DNA of 64,000 bases from Quercus robur (Eukaryota; Streptophyta; Magnoliopsida; Fagales; Fagaceae): assembly GCF_932294415.1 (NCBI RefSeq), contig NC_065541.1, positions 55,964,290-56,028,289 of the forward strand, given 5' to 3'. A model generated the notes under the pieces. It did no database searches. It saw nothing but the letters and a program-made list of their open reading frames with translations, and was not told the origin of the DNA. This document shows, one piece after another, positions 21,742 through 35,271 of this stretch; positions within the stretch are counted from its first letter, which is position 1, and each line of letters begins with the position of its first letter. The translations under genes were made by a program, and so were the position numbers.

Positions 21742-23602
21742 TATAACTATTTATAATCTTAATAATTTATTTATTTTTAAGTGAAAAATTTGTATACCCA
21801 ACCTTACTAAATAAATATTGTTTAGATAGAAGTTGGAGGGACAACATATACTTGATAAGGATATCTATTGTAATATTTCTTGATAAAATATCTATCTTCC
21901 AATATTTAGCATTCAATATTTTCTTTTTCTAAATCTTATGCAATAAAAGATTCATCCTCAATTTTTCTTTTTGGTGCTTGTTGAATGAAAACGATCGATT
22001 GATGCATTATTTGACATGTAATGTGGATTTTCGGATAAAACTATCACTATAAAATATAAGTCAATTTTGTGACTATGCCAAGGCTCTATATAATATAAAT
22101 AAATCAAATAAGATAAAACTGTTTATATGATATAATATACTATTAAATGCAAAGAAACATTGTCGACATTTGTTGTGTCATTTTTTCATGACCCCTTGGA
22201 AGAGAACTTTTCACTGACATTTTGGAGCTTATGCATTATTTTTAAGCTTGGATATAATTGACATTGGATTCTAAGCAATGTTACATCACTCAATATTTTT
22301 TAACTGAATGTGAATTTTGATAAATCCACCATTAAATTATATTATCTTTGTATATTCTCCATACTTGCAAAATTTCAAGGTGATCAAAGATTAATAGTCA
22401 TGTCATCAATCAATTGTTTAAATTCAAGTTTTTGTAGTTTAACATAATGTATAAAAGATAAGTTTATGGATTAAATAGTAAATAACAGCCAATTGACATG
22501 AAAATTGGCATGAATGTTAAGAACATATAAAATATGTAATTCAATGGTGGGATTTTCAAAATATGAATTCTATAATAAGTTATTGGGTGATGTAATATTA
22601 CTTAGAGTTACACTATGTGTAACTTGAACCCAACCCGATTAAGAAATACAAATTTACTACACCCTCAGTAATGCTACCGATTTTTTTTGGGATAGAGAAG
22701 GATGCTAACTTGAATAATTGATATTAGTTATCACAGTTATACTAAAATAATGCAATAATGGAGTCATCAAGTTATTAATTATTTGATTCTAACATTTTCT
22801 CAAAAAATTATCATTTAATTAATCCCCAGATGTTAAATAAGGCTTAATACATTTTCATATAGCAAAGGTGTATATAATACTTTAGTCATAAACCCATCTT
22901 TTGTTTTTCCCCGGTCCTTATGAGCAATGCTAAAACCACATAGTTGTACACAACTTTGGTCAAAACTCGCCATATACTGCACTTTTTTTTTTTTATTTTA
23001 AATCTTATTGCACTTTACTTTCAATATTAGGAAACATACTGCACTTATAATAAAATAAAAAATAAAAATAAAAAATTCTTATTGCACTTTACTTTCAATT
23101 ATTATATATAACATACATTATAACAGAGTGAGATATACATCAAAACACAATAGAATTAGAAAATGGAAAATGTATCATTTTTATTAGAACATGAAAATGA
23201 ATCTTGATGGTTTCATACGAAAGCTAACATTATTTTGCATTTTTGGAGAAGTTAGTGGGCAATTTATCTAAACTTTGTTTCCATTTTATCACATAAGAAC
23301 TATTAAACAAAGTTATAACAATTTTTATTTTGATAATCACTAAACTCATATATGAGAATCAACTATTACAAAAAAATTTCTCTCAAAACATATATTGATT
23401 TCTATTTTTCCTTTCCATACAATTTAAAAAATGTGAAAAACTAAGGAAGCTAAATGTATAGTTGATCTTAGTCAATCAATAAATAACATAAAAGGGGTAG
23501 GGGAAAGCAAACGTATTCATGGTATAATTGTTTATTTATGTCCATATTTGTTTTTGTATATGTTAATACTCTTGTTTTCTAAAATATTCATATAGCAACT
23601 AT
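21742..23602. other. Gene-free AT-rich stretch
   Basis: No frame over about 60 codons with any recognisable content, no clear repeat ends. I see nothing that supports a gene here. Confidence 0.5.
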
Positions 23603-23903
23603 GTGTATGTTTGGATCCACGTTTTCCTGCGTTTGCTGTGTTTTATTTATTTATTTATTTTTTTTTCACGCGTTTTGAGTATTGCGGTTACTGTTCAATG
23701 AACAGTAACCGCAAAAGTGGACTTTTTGCCGTGAACAGTGCACATATGCACTGTTCACGGACCCACAAATTTCATTTTTTATCAATTTTTTCATTAAAAA
23801 TGGGTCCCACAGCACTATTCACATATTTAAAAATTATTTTGCTACAGTGTTTTCAGTTTTCAGTTTTCAGTTTCAGCAAAATAAGTTCTATCCAAACACA
23901 CCC
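23603..23903. mobile_element. MITE with two consecutive hairpins
   Basis: Ends GTGTATGTTTGGATCC and (complement) GGGTGTGTTTGGATAG, of the hAT-like GTTTGGAT class. Inside are two adjacent inverted repeats: GCGGTTACTGTTCA with its complement separated by one base (about 23,684-23,712), and CCGTGAACAGTGCA with its complement around CATA (about 23,729-23,760). Relatives of this family lie at 50,427-51,002, 53,470-53,828 and 62,497-62,811. Confidence 0.7.
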
Positions 23904-24186
23904 TATATCTTGTTTGATCTCACCCAGGTCTTCAGTTTTAGCCCAACTCACAACATATAAACCAATGATCATGAAAAAAGAACCTAGCAAGATGAAGCCA
24001 AACACAATTTCTAAATTTTAACAAATGGAAGATCAAGATTATATAGAAATCGAAACAAGAGAGACAAAGAGAGAGAGAGGTACCTTTGATAGTAGATATA
24101 AAAAATAAACACGTATTGGGGAAGAGGAAGAGACCTTGTATGTTTTGGTAATTGAAAAATATATTTATAACTAGTAAGTTGCATAG

Positions 24187-24223
<37 letters not shown>

Positions 24224-24502
24224 TAAAAAAAAAAAAAAAAAAAAAAAACTCACCAAATCCAATGTGGTAACATAAGTAGAAAGTATGAATAAAGGACTTT
24301 TGGGTACCATATAGGTTTATGAGAAATTTGAGACTTTCTATATTATTTTTTTTTCCCCAAAACTTTTTATCAGAGAAAATAATTTCCTTCATAAATTAGA
24401 ATTTTATGGTTTTTTTTTTCAATTAAATAGAAGAAAAATATAGGTAGGGAATGACTTCTCGCCCCTCATTATACCAAAAGGGAAATTGTTTGTACAAATT
24501 AA

Positions 24503-25352
24503 GGCCCTGTTTGGATTTTTTGTTTCATTACTCATCACTCATCACTTAAAATACCCTAACTCCCTACAACCCACCTGTTTGTTCTCTCTCATGCATAGAT
24601 CGATGGACTAGGTTCGAGACGACTTGTTCATTGACGGTGGTGGATGGCTTTCCACGGTGGCCGTTGATTGGTGGGTTTGGTGGTGCGATGGGTTTGTGGT
24701 GTTGCTGCTGAAGTGTGGTTGTAACTGACAAAGTGTGGCTAATGGATTTGAGTTTGCTTTTTTTTTTTATGATTGAGAAATCTGGGTTTTTCTTTTGGGA
24801 GATTGGTTGAGAAGTGTGGGTTTTTATTTTTGGAGAAATCTAGGTTTGGTGATGCTTTTTTTATGATTGAGAAGTGTGGTTGTAACCGATGAAGTGTGGC
24901 TGATTGTTTGCAACCAAACCCAGAAACCCAATGTGAAAAGGAAAGAAAAGAAGAAAAAAAAAAAAAAAAAAAGAAGAAAAGAACGAACTGAGATGAGAAA
25001 GGCGAAAAGGGAGAAAAAAAAAAGAAAAGAAAAAAAGAACAAAACGAAGAACAGAGAAAGAAGAAACAACAAAAAAAAAAAAAAAAAAGTGAGTCAAAAG
25101 TTGCGGCTGGTGGGTCCTTAGTGTGTGTTTAATTACGAAAATGCCATTGAAAACAGAGTTATGGAAACTGAAAACAGCTAAAATGTGTTTTTTGTTTCCA
25201 TAACTCATCACTCAAAAATTAGAGAATTGAGTGATGAGTTATGGAAACAATAACTGGAAACAAAATCCAAACAAGCTTCATAACTTGTTTCCATCATGAG
25301 TCTCACCATTTTTGAGTTATGAGTTATGGAAACAGCAAATCCAAACAACCCC
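24503..25352. mobile_element. Non-autonomous hAT-like element, about 850 bp
   Basis: Left end GGCCCTGTTTGGATTTTTTG and the complement of the right end GGGGTTGTTTGGATTTGCTG match over nearly 40 bp, both leading into the ACTCATNACTC motif. Additional inverted copies of GAGTGATGAGTTATGGAAAC lie inside, suggesting nested or repeated termini. The interior is A-rich low-complexity sequence with no transposase. Confidence 0.65.
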
Positions 25353-25895
25353 TAATAATTTAACACTTGCCTTTTAGATTACTCCCGTCCCCCCCCCCCC
25401 CTCCCCCCCACGCTTCCCTCCAAAAAAAATTGACTTTTTAGTTCTTAAAATAAATGTGTGTGTCTCTTAGGAATAATTTAAGAGGAAAATTATACCCACT
25501 TTAGGGTAAAAAAAAAATTGATTGCGTATCTAAAAAAGCTAATAATGAATATTTAAGTACATATTATTTAAGAATTATTCTAATAGTGGAATTTATAGTA
25601 TGCAATTAAGAATTTTTTTTAAGTACAAAAGAAATGCCTAGTTGATTTCCTATTGTATTTATCTATTATATTTCTCATTTTATTTCTATCACATTTTTGT
25701 ATATTTAAAGAGTATGATGAATTGAAGCGCAACATATCATAGCCAAATTGAACTCAGAATAAGATATAAGATACAAGTTCAGGGTCTTTTTTTTTTTTAT
25801 CTCTCTCTTGAGAATTAGATAAGTTTATTTAACCTAACTAAGGCAATATGATTTAATTTGTGTTGGACTGTACAAAATCATTCTATTCATGTTGG

Positions 25896-25926
<31 letters not shown>

Positions 25927-26261
25927 TTAGCATGATTTGAATTAAGTTGCAGAATTTCCTAAGAATGAGATCACATTGAGGTATATGCTTCAATTGAGGG
26001 AATTTTTTAATTCCAAAGTAATGGACATTAATATTACCATGGAAAACATAAAGCAATACTATATGCATGTCCATAGGCATAAAATGGATGCAATAGTGCA
26101 ACATTGTAAGCATCCCAAAGTTATTTCCTTAAAAATTATAAATTGTAAGAATTTTTTTTTTTTTTTTTGGTGAGAAGATATATTGTAAGAATTATAGATT
26201 AGATCTATTTTTTTTTTTTTTTTTATAAAAAAACTTTAGTATGTCTAACTTACCATAATGT

Positions 26262-29200
26262 AATTTACATCATAATTTGTCGAAAAATTAATGAAACTAA
26301 CCATATAAAGCTAAGTTATAATCCCAAATACAAAGAAAAAGATGAACATCATACAGTCCATACCTATCAATCAAAATATTTTGTTTCCTCTTCCAAGTTA
26401 TCCTAAGATGTTAGAAATTAGCATAGATTTAGATGAGATTAAAAGAAAATTAGCAAGAATTTATGCTGTATTTAATTTTAAAAATTACAAAGCCATTCAG
26501 AAAATAAAATAAACAAATGGGAGGCAAATGATCATGTACTAAATCAATAAAACACATTCTAATTCTTTAGACACAAAAAATTTTAATGGGTAAAATGCAA
26601 TTATGTAAAGAAAAATTGAAAACATGAATACAAAGAAATAGACTAACAATTGAAAATTGAAAAAAAGAAACATGGTATTTACAACCCCGGAAAGAAAATC
26701 CTATACAAACCTTTACATTGTAATTTGTTGAAAAATAGATGAAAATAACCATATAAAGCTAAGTTATAATCTCAAATACAAAGAAAAAGAGGAAAGCATA
26801 TAGTCCATACCTATCAATTATAAGATTATGTTTCCTCTTCCAAGTTATCCTAAGAAGTTAAAAATTAGCATAGATTTAGATTAGATTAAAAGAAAATTAG
26901 CAAGAATTTATGTAGTATTTAATTTTAAAAATTACAAAGCCATTCATAAAATAAAATAAACAAATGGGAAGCAAATGATCATGTACTAAATCAATAAAAC
27001 ACATTCCAATTCTTTAGACATAAGCAATTTTAATGTGAAAAACGCAATTATGTAAAGAAAAATAGTAAATATGAATACAAAGAAATACACTATCAATTGA
27101 AAATTGAAAAATGAAAAATGAAAAATGAAACATGGTATTTATGACCCCAGAAAAGAAAATCCAGTGCAAACCATAAAAGTTGCAGTAGAAAAGTAAAGAA
27201 GTTCAAGGGAAGAAAAAGAAAAAGTGATCTCAAATGGACTTTCCAATTCTAGTTGTAATTTGGTAACTTCTGTTGCAGAAAGAAAGCAATTCGAAATCTA
27301 TATATGAAAAATTAAATCAGTGGGTTTTAAATTCGAAGGGAGGCAAACGAATGTTTTGATAGGGAGAGAAGCCGTTTGTTTTATAAGGAGATGAAAATTC
27401 AGAGAGAGAGAGAGAAGGATTGATTGCTGAATTTAAGGCAATTTGGATTCAATGGGAAATTCATTAATAGTATAAACATTTGTTGTTTGTTTGATGAGAA
27501 GATGATGAGTTAACAAAGAGAAAATGAGATTGATTAAAGAGAATGTGTAAAGTGGAAACCCAAAAAAAAAATGAAAAAAAAAATTGTGACATTGCGATAA
27601 TGTGGCTCAACAAGAGCGTAGCAATAATAAATACTACGCTCCAGCTTTTATAATCCCAAATACAAAGAAAAAGAGGAAAGCATACGGTCCATACCTATCA
27701 ATCATAAGATTTTGTTTCCTCTTCCAAGTTATCCTAAGAAGTTAAAAATTAGTATATATTTAGATGAGATTAAAGAAAATTAGTAAGAATTTATGTAGTA
27801 TTTAATTTAAAAAATTACAAAGCCATTTAGAAAATAAAATAAACAAATGGGAGGCAAATGATCATGTACTAAATCAATAGAACCATTCCAATTCTTTAGA
27901 CATAAACAATTTTAATGGGTAAAACGCAATTATGTAAAAAAAAAAAAATTGCAAATATAAATACAAAGAAATAGACTATCAATTGAAAATTGAAAAATGA
28001 AAAATGAAACATGGTATTTACGACCCCAGAAAAGAAAATCCAGTACAAACCATAAAAATTGCAGTAGAAAAGCAAAGAAGTTCAAGGGAAGGAAAAGAAA
28101 AAGTGACCTCAAATGGACTTTCCAATTCTAGTTGTAATTTGGTGACTTTTGTTGCAGAAAGAAAGCAATTCAAAATCTATATATAAAAAATTAAATCAGT
28201 GGGTTTAAACCCAAAGGGAGGCAATTGAATGTTTTGATGGGGAGAGAAGCCGTTTGTTTGATAAGGAGATGAAAAGTTAGAGAGAGAGAAGGATTGATTG
28301 CTGAATTTAAGGCAATTTGGATTCAATTGGAAATTCATTAATAGTATAAACATTTGTTGTTTGTTTGATGAGAAGATGATGAGTTAACAAAGAGAAAATG
28401 AGATTGATTAAAGAGAATGTGTAAAGTGGAAACCCAAAAAAAAAAATGAAAAAAAAAAATTTTGTGACATTGCGATAATGTGGCTCAACAAGAGCGTAGC
28501 AATAATAAATACTACACTCCAGCTTTTATAATCCCAAATACAAAGAAAAAGAGGAAAGCATACGGTCCATACCTATCAATCATAAGATTTTGTTTCCTCT
28601 TCCAAGTTATCCTAAGAAGTTAAAAATTAGTATATATTTAGATGAGATTAAAAGAAAATTAGTAAGAATTTATGTAGTATTTAATTTAAAAAATTACAAA
28701 GCCATTTAGAAAATAAAATAAACAAATGGGAGGCAAATGATCATGTACTAAATCAATAGAACCATTCCAATTCTTTAGACATAAACAATTTTAATGGGTA
28801 AAACGCAATTATGTAAAAAAAATTTGTAAATATAAATACAAAGAAATAGACTATCAATTGAAAATTGAAAAATGAAAAATGAAACATGGTATTTATGACC
28901 CCAGAAAAGAAATCCAGTACAAACCATAAAAATTGCAGTAGAAAAGCAAAAAAGTTCAAGGGAAGGAAAAGAAAAAGTGACCTCAAATGGACTTTCCAAT
29001 TCTAGTTGTAATTTGGTGACTTTTGTTGCAGAAAGAAAGCAATTCAAAATCTATATATAAAAAATTAAATCAGTGGGTTTAAATCCAAAGGGAGGCAATT
29101 GAATGTTTTGATGGGGAGAGAAGCCGTTTGTTTGATAAGGAGATGAAAAGTTAGAGCGAGAGAAGAATTGATTGCTGAATTTAAGGCAATTCGGATTCAA

Positions 29201-29400
29201 TGGGAAATTCATTAATAGTATAAACATTAGTTGTTTGTTTGATGGGAAGATGATGAGTTGAGAAAGAGAAAATGAGATTGATTAAAGAGAATGTGTGAAG
29301 TGGAAACCCAAAAAAAAAAAAAAGGAAAAAAAAATTTGTGACATGGCAATAATGTGACTCAAAAGAAACGTAGTAATAATAAATGTTACGCTTTAGTTTA
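26262..29400. repeat. Tandem array of about 880-bp units (three full, one shortened)
   Basis: Unit starts, marked by TAATCCCAAATACAAAGAAA (one copy reads TCTC), are at 26319, 26767, 27651 and 28529. The spacings are 448, 884 and 878 bp; the last unit ends near 29,400 in a (TA)n tract. The first unit lacks the second half. Adjacent full units look over 95% identical by eye. Each full unit closes with an inverted repeat, GAGCGTAG and CTACGCTC around a 12-base AT loop, just before the next unit. Frames of 60-90 codons recur in each unit but resemble nothing I know and do not keep one frame across copies. Confidence 0.85.
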
Positions 29401-31767
29401 TATATATATATATATATATATATTAGAGCAGTCTTTTTTTTTTTCTTTCTTTTGATTGAAGGGCAATTATATTTTTCAAATAGCTTAAACTTTTTTTTAT
29501 ATATCAATATTTGGGAGGTGGGGGATTTGAACCAAGATGTCTCCATTTGAAATACTAAAATGTGTTAATTGAGCTACAAGCCTATAAGGCTTTTGGAATG
29601 ATTAAAATCTTTAGTTTTTTAACAATAATAACAATCAAGTCTTAGTTCCGAATTTTAGGGTCATATTCAACCGTATTTTGTTTTGCATCTCTAATTGACA
29701 TGTCAATTTTAATCTTTTTAGTCCCCCATTAATTGACATGTCATTTTTTTTTCATTTCTTCTACTAGTGTCATTTTAAGTATTCCTCAACATGTTTTTGT
29801 TCCTCCAATTGAATCAACTTATCCCTCCTTTGCAAATGATTAAAAACTTTCAATTGACTGTTTTTCATCCTTTCCTTTCATCAATAGGCGACTTTTCACT
29901 TTTCTAATTTCTAATTAATATCTTTTGTTTTATTTCCACCTATCTAACCATCTCATGTGCTTCAGGCCATCTTCACGTTTCCTTTTTTAAGTTCATGATG
30001 AGATTTTGCTACGTACTAATTCAAGTCAAAGCCAAAATAAGCTGTTTTATTATATATATAAACCGTTAACGAGCTAGTAACTTGGTTGTGTGAATCTCTC
30101 TCATCCATATATCAATAGGGCATCCATATCTTTAAGCAAATTCCTACTTTTTCAAATGAAATCTTTCATTGTATTTTCACTTATCCATCCCTCATTTTTT
30201 GTATTTCACGCCAGCTTACATTACACGTTTACTTTTTCAAATTCATTGATGATAGATTTTGCCATGAACTGGCACAAGAGCACAGAACCAAAATAAGCTG
30301 TTTTATATAAACCTTAACGAGCTAATAAGCTTGGGTGTGTGCCTCCATAGTCCATATATGTAACTTGTCTAGGCTGTGGAACATGCTCGAATGAACCAAC
30401 TAATGAGCCTAGCTATTTGTTTGTTGACTATTGGTTCACCAGACGGGCCTATGGCTATGTTCGATGATAAGTATCCTTTTCAACTATTCCTCAAATGAGT
30501 ACTATTGAATTATTTTACTAAGCTAGTATTGGACCTGTAATATTGGAAGATAAGGATGTAATGAAGCACTAGTCAAGTCTATGTTATACTAAAGACTAGT
30601 CAAGTTTCAATAGATTACTCCTAATCGCCAGTGAAAACCCAACACAAGTCCGCAAAATACAAACTTATCAAATCCAATCCACATAATTCGTGATACCACA
30701 AAGAAAATGTCTGAATCCAAAATCTAGCCAAAGATTAACGGGATCAAGTTTGTACAGACCATCTGATGCATGGACCTCCCTTTTAGCTAGTGGTTTTGTT
30801 AGTCTGAAGAGAGACTATAAAAGTAGTCAAAACTTGGCCTTTACAGAAGTCCAAAACAATGGCCCTGCAAAAGGTGTGTGGGGGCCATAGTGGTATACCA
30901 CAAACTCAGTAGCATGTGCAATGCACGACAATGGCTAAAGCGCTACAAGAATGAAGCATTCATAAACATCTTTAGTTAATGCAATTTTCGTTGACTTGTT
31001 TCGGTAATGGTCTAAATCAATCAATGACCACAACCTCTCCATGTGAAGTGAACTTCATTCGTTCATAATTTCAAACTTGATTTTACTGTGGTAACTTGAT
31101 CAATTGCTGCCTTTTTGGCGGGCTAACAAGGTGTTTGATGTGGATCAAGTCTGATATTTTTAGCTAGATCTAGCTTTGATTCATTAATTGTGATAGTGAA
31201 ATCTGATTGGGTGTAGCTTTAGTGGCAGACACACACCATGGATGGTAGGTATGCTTCATGGAAAGGAAAATCCCTGAGAAGATTTATGATTGCTTGTCTT
31301 GGTCATACTTACCATCATTATTCTACTTTATTATAACAAAAAAAATAGCAAAAGCAAGATTCATTCACATGAGCACAACAATTGCTTATATTATATTATA
31401 CCATCTTGTGAAATTTGGTTACATCACCTCAATCTACCAACACAAAGATATGCATAATATATGTCTGAAGGAGTAACGAAATTCCAACTTGTTTGTGGAC
31501 CTGAAATCCATTTCACATTATATACTATTTGAGTAGTTATGTAACCGGAGAAAAAAAGAAAAAGAAAAGAAGATTCAAGTCACCATTCAAGAAGCTAGAA
31601 AGTTAGGAATTTCATTTCTAAGACAAAGTTGTGTACAAATTCTGAAACCGATGCATAACAGCCACATCCATTTCATGCTGATTATACCTTTTCATGATAT
31701 AATAGTATGAAAAGGATGGGCATACTGCTACAAGTTATGTGAAAGCGCTAATTGGTCAATGGAGCCA
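29401..31767. other. Gene-free stretch with a local duplication
   Basis: A (TA)n tract sits at about 29,400-29,424. A SINE-like scrap with GGATTTGAACCAAGATG...TTAATTGAGCTACAAG (minus strand tRNA-like) lies at about 29,515-29,580. A diverged tandem repeat of about 240 bp shares CAAAATAAGCTGTTTTAT and TTAACGAGCTA (about 29,970-30,110 and 30,215-30,355). I see no supportable gene. Confidence 0.5.
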
Positions 31768-32639
31768 TCACAGAGAATTAGACTTGCTATTAAAACCACC
31801 ATTAAAATTGATGCAAGAGTCCTGCTGTAAAAGGCGCGGCGTTGGCGATGAAATGGCAACAGGTGGAATCTCAATGGAGTTAAGTTGAGGAGGTGGGTGC
31901 TGCCACTGAGGGAGTGGTCCAGCCAGGAGGAGGTTTTTCAGGAGCGGACCAGCTTCTATCACTGCCTGCAGGAGCTTCCCTTTCTCTGGCAGTGGCCTCT
32001 TGGGTACTAGTTTCAAGGTTGCTTGTGATGGCAATGGTTGTGGTAATGGTGGTTGGAGAATTGGGTCTGTACCCGGAGATGAAATGATGTTTTCATCAGA
32101 GTCAGAAGAGGCAAAATGCTTGCTTGAGTCAGTGCCTTTTGAGTCATCCTCATTGTTTGAAGCAGTTTGTTGTTGTTGTTGTTGTAGTTGTAGTTGTTGT
32201 TGTTGTTGTTGTTGTTGTCGTTGTTGTTGTAGTTGTAGTTGCTGCTGTTGCTGCTTTTGTTGTAGTTGTTCTTGAAGCATGAATTTCTCCAACATTAGAT
32301 TCTTGCATCTTGACTCTGCCTCATCTCTCTCTTTGATGGTCCTGCTCAAAAGATCTTTGACATGAATCAGTTCATATTCTCTTTTTGTAATCTCCTCCTT
32401 AGCTGCTAAAAGTGTTGTCTCTAGCTCAAAGGTTGTGTACAAGAGAGAATGCCTTAACTCCTCCATTCCCTGCCAATTTAATAGTCTTAGAAAACTGTTT
32501 CCTCCAAACACAGCACATTCACAAGAAGTAGAAAATAGTATCTAACAAAAGAAAGCATTGAAGTTAAGATGATTAAAGAATGTCTAACCTCTTCATGGTA
32601 GCTGAATTCCCAGCTAAGAGGACTGCATTGATCCTCCAT
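31768..32639 (-). CDS. DUF1635-family protein with polyglutamine tract
   Basis: Plant-specific protein of unknown function. Two exons: 32589-32639 (MEDQCSPLSWEFSYHEE) and 31768-32469, joined by a GT-AG intron, giving 250 residues. Residues 19-80 (MEELRHSLLYTTFELE..., then KREYELIHVKDLL and KERDEAESRCKNLM) are the charged, probably coiled-coil N-terminal block of the DUF1635 family. Residues about 183-221 (LLQAVIEAGPLL, LLLAGPLPQW, IEIPPV) are its conserved C-terminal block. Between them residues 83-118 are nearly all Gln with a few Leu/Arg, encoded by mixed CAA/CAG. No signal peptide or membrane segment is seen. The reverse-strand ORFs here are shadows of the CAA/CAG repeat. The longer open frame that begins inside the intron is not the start; the exon-1 ATG restores the family N-terminus. 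Confidence 0.88.
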
Positions 32640-32707
32640 TTCTTGCAGTGGTCTGACCAAAGTAGAGAGGGAAAAGAAGTTGGGGTTGTTATGTGTGGTT
32701 TCTTTAC

Positions 32708-32715
32708 TTTTTATA
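32708..32715 (-). promoter_or_regulatory. Probable TATA box of the DUF1635 gene
   Basis: TATAAAAA on the minus strand, about 70 bp upstream of the start codon at 32639. Position and form fit a plant TATA box; unproven. Confidence 0.5.
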
Positions 32716-35271
32716 GAATTGAAGCACTTTGTCGCTATTTACAGTCCTTTTTTTGTCACTTTAATTTTTTTTTCCCTGGGACATGAGGTTGGAAAAATAC
32801 ACAAGAGGCCAAAAGTATAGACAGGCCAAATTTGCTTAGCGTATAAATCTTTATGTATTTTGGAATCTGTGTGCATGACCAAATTGTGTGGGAAGGAATG
32901 TGAAATCTGCAGTAAAAGTAAAGCATAGTTCTTCTTCATATTCTACCTTTTTGGTATGACTAGCGGCGGATGACACGTGCTCATTCACTTGTGAATGCAA
33001 AAGTTAAGATGTTGCGGAAATGAGGACTTATTGCATATCCCCTTAAGCACCTAAAAGTTTATGAAAAAAAATCCTAATTTATCATATATTTTATTAAATT
33101 GCCCTGCATTTTATATTTTTACATATTTGTTTTCAGATTATCCATATACACTATAATAATTTATTAAGCTGTGTTCAATAGAAGAACCTTCTTTTCTTTA
33201 TATAGCTTGGAGATAACATGAATCCAATTTCTTACTTTCAGAAACATTCTCAATTTTTTTTTGGCTGAAATATTTGAGATAATTTCATGATAAGTCATGG
33301 TTATTTTCTGCCAATGAAGTTTTTCTAATGGTTTTACTAAATGGCGTGAAGCCTAGCATAGGCATTAGATAGCAATGACCATATTTCAATCCAATCACAA
33401 ACTGCTTGTCATTGAAATTCTTAGCTGTCTATTGCAGCTAATTCTTATGATCAAATTTTAATGGCTCAACAAGTAAATTAGGCAAGGTAGAGCAGCAACT
33501 AATTCTCAGAAATCAGAATATAACTTCTCCTATCTCAATTATATGCAAAAGCCTTGTAGTAGAATTAGAAGCTACAAGATGATATGGATGAGAAATTTAA
33601 CCAAAAGAACCAACCAACTAGACTATATGGCCTCGCATCCAGGACCGCGCTGGCTGAAATTAATAGAACTAGTATAAAACCATTGATTTCCGGATTGATT
33701 TGTTGAAAATGCATAACTGACCACAAAAGTTTGGGATAAATAAGGCTTGGTTGTTGTTGTTATCCATTCCTTATGGAAACTCAGCCACCTGTTTGGGCTA
33801 ATACAGGGAAAGTATCTTGCTTTGTTATATCTAACAGAAAAGTAGACAAAAATGCAGAAAAAAACAGTGATATTTTGATCAAATATTTAACATGACAAGA
33901 TCCTATAAAACTTCTTGTCTCAGTTTATTGATGATGAAAGTCAAATCAAGGGTTTTAAAAGTTGGTAATGGGACAAGGAGAAGGCAAAAAGGATTGAACT
34001 TAATAAAACTAATCTTGTATTATACTTTAATCCGGGAAAATCTCCTCGGTCAGGCTATAAAAGAGAAAGTACTATTTGATGAATGATTAAAGCCATCTGA
34101 TCCACGCACTTTTTTTCTTTTGTAGAGCCATACTGAGGTTTTCTTTTTGACTCTTGAAAGAAAAATTGGATGGATAGTTGTACTATAAAACCGTAATAGC
34201 ATGGTACATCATGGTTTTTATCTTTACCTTGAAGAGGGAAATTTTACCAGACCACGCCATACATGATACATAGCTACCATGACTTATTATGAGCTAGTTG
34301 CTGGTACAAATGTTATCTATTTGTGTCCAGTTAGTGAGAACCAAAATTTTCAACTCAAATTGCAGTGTCTAATAATCCATCTTTCATTTTGACTTATTTA
34401 TGTAATCAAAACAAGAATCCATTCCAGATTTTTTTTTTTTTTTTTTTCTCCTTTTGACTCGGTAAGATTTGAACTTAAAATCTCTCCCATTGTCATTCCA
34501 CATTTCCACCATTTTACATTTGAGCCTGAATCCAAGTAGCAATGTAAGGTAACAAAAAATAAGTCTTCTTTTCAGTTTGTTTTTCACATTGTTTGAAAAG
34601 GAAGCCCACAAAGTTTATAGGATCAGTTCTAAGTTCTTAGAATCATTTACAATTGAACTTTGTTTCATTTTACTACTAAGCTCCAAACTTTGTGGTTAAA
34701 CTCAAAAGTAGCTCACCAAAAAAGAAAAGAAAGAAAATGCCAACATTTATTATGTCATTATCATCCGACCATGAAAAAGAAAAGCATTTATTTTGTCATA
34801 GATTATTAGATTGTAAATGAAACATGTTTTCCCACCTCACTTGAGAGAGTGTACGCATGCACCTGTCTCAACCTCTTTCATGTTTTATCAGTCAGAGAAG
34901 GGAGCGGAACCGAAAAAAAATTTCCACCAAAATATGGCAAAGTAGAAAATGGTAGGGTCCTTATGGACCCCTTTTGGATAACAGAGTTATCAAAAAAAAT
35001 AGAATAGCGGCTTCCATATTGACTCATTCAAAACTCACTGTTTTGTGTGGGTGACGGCACAGCCTCTACATGCATTGTGGTGTATTTTACTATTTTACAC
35101 TAGGGACAAAGTCTAATACGCGGCGTATTTCAATTCCTGAATTCGTGAATTTAACTCACAATTTCAGTTCATGAAAACACTCCAAGTAGTGTGATAAACA
35201 TTTCCCTTTGTACTAACATGTTCATTAGAATTCAAGTTTCAACATTAAAAATAAAATAAAATAAAAAAAAG
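32716..35271. other. Gene-free stretch
   Basis: No supportable gene. At 33,727-33,760 the phrase TTTGGGATAAATAAGGCTTG followed by (GTT)n resembles the 3' end of RTE-type LINEs or of SINEs that use them. The rest is AT-rich with short homopolymers. Confidence 0.5.

Noticed and set aside
23611-24021. 136-codon plus-strand frame
   Set aside because: Runs through the hairpin MITE and its flank with no family motif.
26262-29047. Minus-strand frames of 60-90 codons recurring in the 880-bp units
   Set aside because: Phe/Leu-rich low-complexity reading of AT-rich DNA. The frame is not preserved between units (shift between the two frames at 28,753-29,047).
31893-32275. Plus-strand frames rich in Cys or Val/Gly opposite the DUF1635 gene
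   Set aside because: They are the reverse complement of the CAA/CAG repeat and of the conserved C-terminal block; shadows only.
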